From contig CADWAF010004908.1 in the NCBI GenBank assembly GCA_902984215.1, forward strand, positions 1 to 21,670: 21,670 nucleotides of DNA. Direction: 5' to 3'. This document shows, piece by piece, positions 10,412 to 18,308 of the stretch. The notes under the pieces were generated by a model. The model was not told the origin of the DNA and ran no database searches. It was given only the letters and a program-made list of their open reading frames with translations. The first letter of the stretch is position 1, and each line of letters begins with the position of its first letter. Source of the stretch: Willaertia magna. Taxonomy: Eukaryota > Heterolobosea > Eutetramitea > Acrasida > Naegleriidae. The position numbers and the translations under genes are program-made.

Positions 10412-12636
10412 ATGATTTTCAATTTCAACTTAGTCGACGAAGACAAAGACAAGTACAATAAAGAACCTTAAGATATCGAACTAAAAAGAAGTATTAAAGT
10501 AAGAAAACCAATAGTTAGCCAATTCGAAAAGAAATTAAAAGAAATTGAACAATAAAGATTAGCTAAGAAGTTGTTAAAGGAAAAGTAAGATGAATAATAA
10601 GTAGAAATTGATTATTCTTCTTCCTCTTTAGAAGAAGATTCTTTATTTACAAGAAAGAAAAGAAAGAAAACAACAAGTAAAAAACAAATTATTCCAAGTG
10701 GTTTATCAGACGAAAAACCAATAATTATTGATGAAACTAATGATAGTTCAGATAAAACTTCAAAAGTGTTGATTAAAAGTGGTAATCATTTATCAACAAA
10801 AACTAAAACAACATTGACATTCACAAAAAAGAAATTAACACTTACCAAATAATTGACTGCTGCAACTAAATTTAATAAAAAAGACAAAAATCAAAAGCAA
10901 ATGAAACCTAAAAAGAAAGTGAAGATGGTCAAGAAGAAGATGATGAAGTTTAAGATTTTTCTAAACTTATTTCAAATGAAAATGTAAAGAACAGAATAAG
11001 AATTAAATTGAATACGTTTAAAGATAAAATTATAACAAAAGTAGAAACAACGTTTTTATTTTAAATATTTAGCAAAAACATTGAAGAATTGTACAATAAT
11101 GTACAATCATTTTATAAGTTTTTGATTGAAATTAAACAAAAGAAAGAAAGTAAATTTGAACTAAAGGTAGTAAATTGGATTAAAGTTATTTGTTATATTT
11201 TTAATTATCTTAAAATCAAGAAGAAAGAAAGTTACCTAAGTTATATTAGCAATATTAAGACTTCGGATTTAAATAATTATATTAAATCCTTAAAAGATGA
11301 ACAATTATCAATTTAGATTGTTACAATGAAAAAGTTTATTGAAATATTAATTTTAATTAAATTTTTTAAATCAAATGAAATGTTAAATATGTTGAATACT
11401 TCAAAAATAGAAGTAGATGATGAAGTTTCAATTTCAATTAATATTAAGGGACAAAAATTTGATGAGATAACAAAAGAAATTTTTTTTTAATTACTTCGAA
11501 GAAGGAAAAAAGAGATTTATTATTTGGTAATTATGTTATTAGAAAGAGTAAAGTATTATCTGTTGAAAAAGAAAGAAAATGCACTATAGGAAATATTACT
11601 TACAATCACAAGTTAGACCAAATAATTGAACTTGAGCTTGATGAAAAAGAGCTATCATTTAATTGTAGCTCTTTATTTAAGTACAATAACATATTAAACA
11701 ATAAGACAAAAAACAAAAGCACAACAACAACAAAGAAACCTACTGAAACAACAAAGAAATCTGTTAAAAAAAGAAAATACCTGATTTTTAGACAACAAAG
11801 TTTAGTTTGTATTCCCTCGTCCTCAAAAAAAAAAGCTTCCATCTCTTATTGCTCCTATATTACCTCAAGTATTACCTTCTTCTTTAGAAGGTAATTTAAG
11901 AACAAATATGTTAGAAGAACTACCTTTATCAACTTCTGTTGGAAAAGATAATTCTTTAATGTTTTTTCTAGAATTAGATAATTTAGATAATACTTTTACT
12001 TTAGAAAGAGATAGTAATTTATTAGATGTAGCTGCATTCTATAAAAAAAAATGTACTTTATTAAAAACCAAGTACAAGGAATCTATTGAAATAATTAATA
12101 ATTTTAATAGATTGTGGACTAATATTAAAGATTGAGAACTTTCAAGTAAAAGATTACTAAAGAAAAATCTTGAACAGTTAGATTATTATAAAGTGAGAGA
12201 ATATTCTAATTTCTATCACAAATTTGAGAGTGGAAGAGTTTTAAGCCTTAGTGACATAGATTTAAAGCTTTTATTTGAAAAGAAGCATTATAAAAGATGT
12301 ATATTTATCGCCTGTCGTTTATTTAACAAGCAATTTAATATATGTGAAGATTTATAGAATAGTTTAAATTATGATCAAAAGTTTGAAATGTTTACTATTT
12401 GTTATAAACTTAAAACAATGGAAGTAGAAAGCAGAAATAAGACATTTGATAAACTTTTAATAATATATGTTGCTAATTGTAGAAAGAACTTATTACAAAA
12501 GGTTGAATATGATAAAAAGAAAGAAGAAGCTGTAAAAGCTCAAAGATTACAAAAATGTGGAATTACGAAAAATTTAGAGAAACAAGATGATAAGAAAGAG
12601 GAAGAAGAAGAGGAAGAAGACTTTAAAGATGAGTAA
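10412..12636 (+). pseudogene. Large charged, coiled-coil-like protein, decayed (gene E)
   Basis: Starts at ATG 10412 (MIFNFNLVDEDKDKYNKEP), 8 bp after the previous gene's stop, and ends at TAA 12634-12636 after a run of acidic residues. About 740 codons are readable. Frameshifts lie near 10880-10910, in the T9 tract at 11480-11488 and in the A10 tract at 11825-11834. In-frame stops are mostly TAA (for example 10469-10471, then several in the Lys/Glu-rich stretch up to about 10590, and more near 10850, 10910, 10950 and 11060), plus TAG near 11315, TGA 12133 and TAG 12355. Features: Lys/Glu-rich helix-like segments, an acidic/Ser stretch followed by RKKRKKTTSKK (nuclear-signal-like), Thr/Lys-rich linkers, and a C-terminal coiled-coil-like KKEEAVKAQRLQKCG region. 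No enzyme motif seen. Confidence 0.5.
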
Positions 12637-12708
12637 TTTATCACTTTTTTATTGTTTTAAAATTTGTATATAATTTGTTTATATAAATTATGGTTTGAGT
12701 TTTTGTAG

Positions 12709-12796
12709 TTTTGTAGGACATTGTATTTTTTTTTACGAGTTTTTAAGATATTGTGTTTTTTTTTACAGGTTTTTAGGACATTGTGTTTTTTTTCTT
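12709..12796. repeat. 30-bp tandem repeat, three units
   Basis: Three units of roughly gtttttaggacattgtgtttttttttac are spaced exactly 30 bp apart (aggaca at 12715 and 12775, with the variant aagata at 12745). It lies just downstream of gene E, next to the orphan F-box fragment. Confidence 0.85.
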
Positions 12797-12841
12797 AATA
12801 AATTTTTTCAAACATCTAAAAATTTTTCTGCCTACTAAGAT

Positions 12842-13063
12842 TCAGTTTTCTAAAAAAATTCTTAAGACAGTTTTTAGTTTGTCGGGATGTTTTTTAAAAA
12901 TTTTATTTTTTAAAACAGTTTCATTGTTATTTAAAATATTATTATAAACAAATTGATTGACCTGAAATAGATGAATATAATCTTTAGTGTTATCTACATA
13001 TTCACCAATTATTGAAAGAATGTTTATTGTTAAGAAATGTATCCATTTTTTTTTACAAAATTT
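12842..13063 (-). pseudogene. Orphan F-box fragment
   Basis: The minus-strand frame from about 13063 to TGA 12842-12844 reads NILSIIGEYVDNTKDYIHLF then QVNQFVYNNILNNNETVLKN and IFKKHPD. It aligns with the F-box of the intact paralogue at 18309-20033 (NILYEIVSFIKKPMDFIHLA then ETCKDFYNWTIGNEIALNLM and FKKF): the same Ile/Leu spacing, DxIHL and aromatic pattern. No in-frame ATG begins it convincingly, and no LRRs follow after the stop. It is probably the remnant 5' end of another F-box/LRR gene, distinct from the truncated one at 2769-4402. The assignment rests on a short segment. Confidence 0.45.
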
Positions 13064-13100
13064 TTATTCAAACCCTAATGATTTGCCCAAATCTAAATCG

Positions 13101-13226
13101 CACTACTAACTTCACAAAAAATGAGGAGCTGAGTTTGCTAACTTTTTTAAAGTTGCTACTAACTTCCTGAAACACAGATCAAAAGGTAGGTAGCTGGAAA
13201 ACTAGTCAAGTGTACACTTAGTAGTG
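13101..13226. repeat. Short inverted-repeat element beginning CACTA
   Basis: cactactaac at 13101 and ttagtagtg at 13218-13226 are inverted copies (9 bp). A second imperfect pair lies inside and across the edge (aacttttttaaagttg near 13140, caaactttaaaaaaactt near 13240). CACTA...TAGTG termini are typical of the transposon superfamily that carries tnp2-like transposases, and such a gene lies next to it. The flanks show no clear 3-bp target duplication. It is either a tiny non-autonomous copy or a subterminal region of the neighbouring element. Confidence 0.35.
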
Positions 13227-13433
13227 GAGTTTTTACTGCAAACTTTAAAAAAACTTGGATCAAAAGTTTGGAGCTAAGATTTAAAAAGAACAAATCTTAA
13301 CTTTGTATTAAACTTTAAATAAAATAAACATTAAACTTTGAAGTTATTTTAAAAAAAACACAAATTAAAAGAAAATATTTATTTTTATATATATTTTATA
13401 TATATTTTAAATAAATAAAATTAAATTATTTAT

Positions 13434-13561
13434 CAAATTTAGAATCCAATGTTTATTAAATTACAAGGAGTTCATATAATAATATATATAAATAAAATTA
13501 AATAAATAATATTTATGATACAAATTTAGAATCCAATGTTTATTAAATTACAAGGAGTTCA
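13434..13561. repeat. 41-bp direct repeat in an 87-bp tandem duplication
   Basis: The 41-bp word caaatttagaatccaatg...ttacaaggagttca occurs identically at 13434-13474 and 13521-13561. Similar AT-rich words (ataaataaaattaaat) precede each copy, so the unit is about 87 bp. It lies just 3' of the transposase gene's stop codon and contains aataaa-type words on the transposase strand (ttaataaac), which may serve as its polyadenylation region. Confidence 0.85.
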
Positions 13562-14526
13562 ACCTACCCTTCGACCCTCCTTTTCTTCCCACCATTCCTT
13601 CACCTTAATTAAAATAGTATAATAAAAAAGTATTAAAAGTAAAAACCTATAATACTCTTACCGCAATAAAAGCTTGTGACACTTTAACAATTCTACTATC
13701 TCCTCTTGACCTTCTAAATCAATTATCAATATACCAGGTTTAAGGTCAGATACAGCCATAAGCATCTTTCTTTTCTTATTAACCAATACACATGCAGCTT
13801 TCAAAACTTCTTTATAAAACACAAACCTTTCTATAAAAGCTCCTTTTCCATCTACACAAACCACTGTGTTGTCAGATTTCTTTAAATTAACACTACAGCT
13901 TTCAAACTTATAGTCGTCCTTCCAGATACTAACAATCTCATCCTTAGACCTTTTTAAAACATATATTCCATCACTTAATTCCTCCTTTAAATCAAATACA
14001 TTTCTTCCAATAAGTAAATTTCTAATGTGGGTATTCTCTTCTACATTTAACCTATTAAGTAAACATAATTTCATTTGTAAATATTCATTTATAAATTGTT
14101 CTATATTATTATTCCCGTAAATACTTCTTATTAAAACTCCATTTATTCCTTCGTAAATAAAACAAGTACTAGTCTATAAAGGACCATTATTTTTAATATT
14201 AAAACACAAATGTTATAAATTATGTAAATTTAATAAAATAAATTGTTTCCCGTAAAGAACTTCAAATTCTTTAATAAAGCTAAATAAATTCTTATTAATT
14301 TCTTTTAATTCCTCTCTGTCAATAGTAAAATTAAATAATTTATAAATATTAATTGTTAAATTTAATAAATTTAAATAATATTTATCTTGTAAAATTCCTT
14401 TTAAAGTTTTTGTAAAATATAAAATAAAATTTAATTGTTCACTATACTTCCAATACTTGTAGTCCCGCACACTTCTTATATTCCTTTTAAACAAGTACGG
14501 AACTTTTTGTCTCAAATAAATTTTGT

Positions 14527-14690
14527 CTAAAATAAAAATAAATAAATAAATAAATAAATAATAAATAAATAAGTAAAAATAAATAAAAATAAATAAATAA
14601 TAAATAAATAATAAATAAATAAAAATAAATAAAAATAATTAAAAAAATAAATATAAAATGTTAAAAAATAAAAAAATAAATATAAATTAC
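14527..14690 (-). repeat. Intron 2 of the transposase, filled by a (TAAA)n-type microsatellite
   Basis: On the coding strand the intron begins GTAATTTATA at 14690 and ends TTTTATTTTAG at 14527. Almost all of it is an imperfect array of TTTA/TTTAA units. Splicing joins CTTG to AC and gives LDLLDKIYLRQKVPYL, which continues the family alignment. Read as protein, the array gives a spurious Phe/Tyr/Leu-rich ORF. Confidence 0.8.
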
Positions 14691-15097
14691 CAAGTAAATC
14701 AAGCTTTGTATTTCTTAATTTGCCCAGTGATTCGTACTTTGCACTTACACTGAACCACAATTTAAATAGACACCTAAAAACCCCTGAAAACTGGTACATA
14801 AGATCAATGCATTGACTCTTTATTCATCTAAATACTTTTAACCTTAAAAACGGTGTTTTACTCTTTATACCATCAATTTCATATTCATCTAGGTGATGGT
14901 GGTTACAAATGAAATTAATTCTAGCCTCACAACGAGGCTTGTTATTCAAATGTATTGGAAATACCTGTTTCTTTCTAGCACGCTCACCCTTATTATTACA
15001 ATAGCTACAACCGTTGTAGCTATTATGACCTGTCATATTATACACCAATGTTTTTGCGGGCAAATCTAAAACAGAGCTTACAACCAAACACTTAACA

Positions 15098-15137
15098 CTA
15101 CAAAAAGTAATATAAAATTAAAATTATATAAACTTAC
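15098..15137 (-). other. Intron 1 of the transposase (40 nt, GT-AG)
   Basis: The coding strand reads GAGTTTAATAG|GTAAGTTTATA...CTTTTTGTAG|TGTTAAGTG. Removing it joins EFN to SVKCLVVSSVLDLPAK in frame (phase 2). The consensus 5' site GTAAGT and a pyrimidine tract before TAG are visible. It is direct evidence for spliceosomal introns, and hence a eukaryotic nuclear genome. Confidence 0.8.
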
Positions 15138-16111
15138 CTATTAAACTCACCGTACTGCTTGTAATGAATGTTACAAGCAATTCTTTCTTTACAAGCAACC
15201 AAATCATTCACCAAATAATTAAAATAAATATTACTTGGTTTGGAATTACCAAACCAAATTCCAGTAAATAATAAATTCTCCATGTTGTATCGTTCTTCCT
15301 TCCTCATATCTAAAATCGTAAAAAAGGAAGGCCATAAAGAGTAAGTAGAAGATTTAAAAGGACTGATTCAATCACAATTAAAGTTCAGTAAAATAAAATT
15401 AACTCCTAAAATACTTTTACCGTGTTTAAAATTATTTCTATCGTAAACATCTTGATAACACTTTGTATTCTCTTTATAACTTTCTGTATAAAATTTAATC
15501 TTTTCTCTAAAATCCAATTTCTCTAAAAGTACTTTTAATTGATTTTGTAAACTATTGTAATAAAAATAATTTTCCAAACTCTGTAAACATTTACTGCATT
15601 TAGATGTAGTATTAGTAATACTACATCTATCATAAACGTAAATTTTCTTCATGTCATTAATGTTATTAACTTGTTTAAATAAATCTTTTTTTGTACGCAA
15701 TAAATTATTCTCTCTCGGTAAAAAACAAGCAATAATTTTCAACAGTAAATTAATTTTAGACTTCGGGATATTAAAATTAATTATTAAAAACAATAATAAA
15801 GTTATTGTGAATCTATTAGTTAAATTAGATCCATTATATAATTTCTCATCTTCTTCTTCTGTTTGTAAATTAAAATAATTATCATGTAAATTAAATTCTA
15901 CTTCTTCTTGTTCATCATCTAAAAATTCTACTTCTTCTAAATCTTCTTGTTCTTTTAAATCTTTTTGTTCTTTTAAATCTTCTTGTTCTTCTAAATCTTG
16001 TTCTTTTTGTTCTTCTAAAGCTTCATCTTTTTGTTCTTCTAAATTAATATTCTGCTCCGCTTGTTGAAAGGAATTGTTAAATAAAGAGTAAAATTCTTCT
16101 TGTTCGTTCAT

Positions 16112-16407
16112 TCTTTTCTTTCGTCTAACATTTTAGATTTTACTGCTATAATTGTGTTTCCTATACAAATGATTAAATGTTGCCAGTTACAACTTACATG
16201 ATTGAATAAAAACTGAGGACTACTGACAGTAAATAAAAAATGATGTACTTACATTTTTTTGTTATTGAGGTTTAGCTTATTGGTTGCCACCAATATTTAT
16301 AAAATATAATTTGGCGGAAACAAAATACAAAATTTTATGGAGCTCTGGAATTTAATGTTTTTAATTCCAGAGCTACACCAATCAACACTAAAAAATATCT
16401 TTAAAAC
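16112..16407. promoter_or_regulatory. Divergent intergenic region between transposase and gene F
   Basis: 296 bp separate the two outward-facing start codons. The region contains a small hairpin attggt-tgcc-accaat at 16279-16294, a TATA-like tatttataaaatataat just after it (about 100 bp before the plus-strand ATG), and a perfect 12-bp inverted repeat agctctggaatt...aattccagagct at 16341-16352 and 16363-16374. A shared promoter is likely from position; the inverted repeats could be binding sites for an element-encoded protein. Confidence 0.4.
16341..16374. repeat. 12-bp perfect inverted repeat upstream of gene F
   Basis: Arms agctctggaatt (16341-16352) and aattccagagct (16363-16374) are separated by 10 nt. 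It lies 34 bp before ATG 16408, where a transcript would carry it as a 5' stem-loop, or where a dimeric protein could bind DNA. No similar arm was seen elsewhere in the window. Confidence 0.7.
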
Positions 16408-17961
16408 ATGCCACCAAAGTCAAAAGCAACTTCACAAAAAACAACTTCCAATACAACAACAGTCACTGAAGTTGTTCCATTTAAAAAGAAGCCTTCAACA
16501 ATTTTAATTCAGAACAATACAATAAATCCAAATTCAAGTCAAAACACAAGCACCAATGTTTCAACCAATTCCACAAATACCCAAAAACAAAGTACTCAAT
16601 CCATTAGTTCCACAAACTCTATTGTTTCAATTCCACCAACATTAACCAATCCAGTTGTTTCAAGCGCTTTGAAGCCTGTTGTAATTTACGATTACAATGT
16701 CACAAATTTAAAAACCAAAAACAAAGATGTAATAAATATAATTAATTTAGATGTGTTAAAGGAATTTTGCAGAATTGTAAAAAACTAAATTCCTGGTTAC
16801 AAACCATCTTTAAAGAAACCTTACCATGTTAAGATGGTGTTACAATATAATGATTTAATTGTTTAAAATTTAGGACAATTGATAATTGTAAATGGTACAC
16901 CACACAACAGATACAAGAATAATAACAAAGTTCTTTTAATTAGAAAAGAACTAGAAAAAACTCAAGAAAAAGAGCAAAAAATAAAGTACAAAGATTTTGT
17001 ACAAGAAAATAAGATAGATACTGACAATTATTTTGAATTAGAAGAAGAAATAAAGTTAGTTCTATTTCAGGAAGGGAAAAAGATTGCTGAAGGCCTTTTT
17101 GTAAAGTTAATGGTTGATGAAAATGGTGCAAAACAACCACAAATAGATTTAACTAGTGTTGAAGAAGGGGAATTAGAAGAAACTGTTGATTGTTTGCCAG
17201 CAACTATTTGTTGGCCTTATGATTTGGTGTATAAATTAATTTTTTTTGATGTTTTTTGTAACCAATCTCAACCAAATAAGAAGAAGATTAAGATTGGCTT
17301 TACAGATCTAGACAGTAATGTTCCAAATGATGAATTGCTGCAACTAAGGCAAGATTTAGAAGAGCAAAGTACCAATGTTAAGTTATTAATAAAGGACAAA
17401 AAGAACTTTAACAATATCATAATTAAGCAGCAACAAGAAATTGATTTGTTAAAACAGAAAGAATTAAAAGAAAGGGATTGGAAGTTGATGATGCAGAAAT
17501 TTCATGATTGGTATTGGTTATTTTCTCAAAGAAAAAAGTTTGCAGAGAAATTTATACACACTATAGAAAGAACAAACAGTGAACTAAAGTTTAGATTGCA
17601 AGAAGAAGTTGTGTCAATAAGTAAAGAAGACAGTAAGATTTTAAAACTTCAACAGAAAGAAAGGGTAATGGAAAAGATAATCACCATCTTAAAAAAACAC
17701 CAGATTTTAGAAAACATTAAATACAAGATGTCTGGTACTAAGAGAAATAGCAAAGATGGTGTTAATGATGAATAGAATGATTTTATAAAGATTACTGAAC
17801 CTCAAATACAAAAAATTCTACATGCAGCCATTGAGAATACAAAAGTGTTTTCTCTAAAATCAAACAGTAAAATTAGAAGACACATTGGACTAGCACTTAA
17901 AGTAACTAACTTACTAATTGAACATGCACAAGAGGGGGGAGTAGAAGAAGTAGAGGAATAG
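16408..17961 (+). pseudogene. Unrecognised protein gene F with three in-frame UAA/UAG codons
   Basis: ATG 16408 (MPPKSKATSQKTTSNTTTV) opens a frame that can be read 517 codons to TAG 17959-17961. It is interrupted only by TAA 16786-16788 (IVKN*IPGYKP), TAA 16864-16866 (DLIV*NLGQ) and TAG 17773-17775 (NDE*NDFIK), with no frameshift and no in-frame TGA. N-terminal 90 residues: Ser/Thr/Asn/Gln-rich and disordered. Then come a globular stretch, an EEGELEETVDCLPATICWPY segment, a long Gln/Glu/Lys coiled coil (about residues 310-440) containing FHDWYWLFSQRKKFAEKF, and a short C-terminal helix-rich piece after the last stop. It is less AT-rich than its neighbours. Divergent from the transposase, so it may be the second protein of that element (CACTA elements often encode a DNA-binding partner). 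It may be a decayed gene, or one expressed through readthrough. No family recognised. Confidence 0.5.
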
Positions 17962-18308
17962 GCTACACTGATGTTAAGTCGTTTAGTTGGCGGTTGGTCA
18001 CCTATAGAAGTGGCCAGTTCCTTTTGTAGCTACTGGATTTTGTAAAATAAACACTCAAAGTTTCATTTAAAGCAGGCCCTTGTTTTTAAAAAATGACCAC
18101 CTATGGAAGGTGGTGTTTATTTTTGAAAACTAGCTATTAGCTTTTCGAAAGTTGCCAGCTAAAAAAGTAACAAGCCGAAATAGCCAGTTATTTTTTTAAA
18201 ACAAACAGCCAAAAAATTTTGAAGCCGAAATTGCTGGCTGTTTGTAAAATTTAGGGAGCTGGCCGTTCATTAGGGAAAAGACTAAGATTTAAATAATAAA
18301 ATCGATCA
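17962..18308. other. Hairpin-rich intergenic segment
   Basis: No gene. It holds an imperfect hairpin ggtcac...gtggcc (17996-18015); a related perfect one, accacct-atgga-aggtggt (18096-18114); a palindrome-like agctattagct (about 18132); and an 11-bp inverted repeat acaaacagcca/tggctgtttgt (18201-18211 and 18235-18245). The word aagccgaaat occurs twice, near 18172 and 18222. GC content is above the local average. Repeated subterminal words and hairpins are what one expects at the end of a DNA transposon, here on the far side of gene F. Confidence 0.45.

Larger units (their letters stand above)
13658..16111 (-). pseudogene. tnp2-like DNA transposase gene, three exons, four nonsense codons
   Basis: ATG 16111 to TAA 13658. 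Exons 16111-15138, 15097-14691 and 14526-13658 are joined by two GT-AG introns (40 and 164 nt). Frame is kept across both splices, for 750 codons. The N terminus is acidic (EEQ/KEQ repeats). Then come a C-x2-C pair (SKCSKCLQSL), SPFKSSTYSLWPSFF, NLLFTGIWFG, MTGHNSYNGCSYCNNKGE, CIDLMYQFSGVFRCLFKLWF, YWKYSEQLNFILYF and a C-terminal GPL...CFIYEGINGVLIRSIYG block. This order matches the tnp2-like transposases of CACTA-type elements as I know the family. Stops are TGA 15368 (a Gly is expected after FNCD), TGA 14824, TAA 14213 and TAG 14174 (a Trp is expected after GPL, so TGG to TAG). There is no frameshift. Such enzymes cut and paste the element in the nucleus; this copy should be dead, or rescued by readthrough. 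Confidence 0.75.

Noticed and set aside
11606..11842. 78-residue minus-strand ORF with a hydrophobic run
   Set aside because: It is the antisense of the Thr/Lys-rich linker of gene E, whose AAC/AAA codons read as Val/Phe on the other strand.
14527..14799. 90-residue Phe/Tyr/Leu-rich minus-strand ORF resembling a membrane protein
   Set aside because: Its second half is the TTTA-rich microsatellite of transposase intron 2; the first half is transposase exon 2 read in the true frame.
5817..17961. Ciliate-type code (UAA/UAG = Gln) for the whole genome
   Set aside because: The intact 574-codon LRR gene and the 277-codon paralogue have no in-frame TAA/TAG and use CAA/CAG for Gln. The transposase TAG lies where Trp is expected, and several genes also contain TGA.
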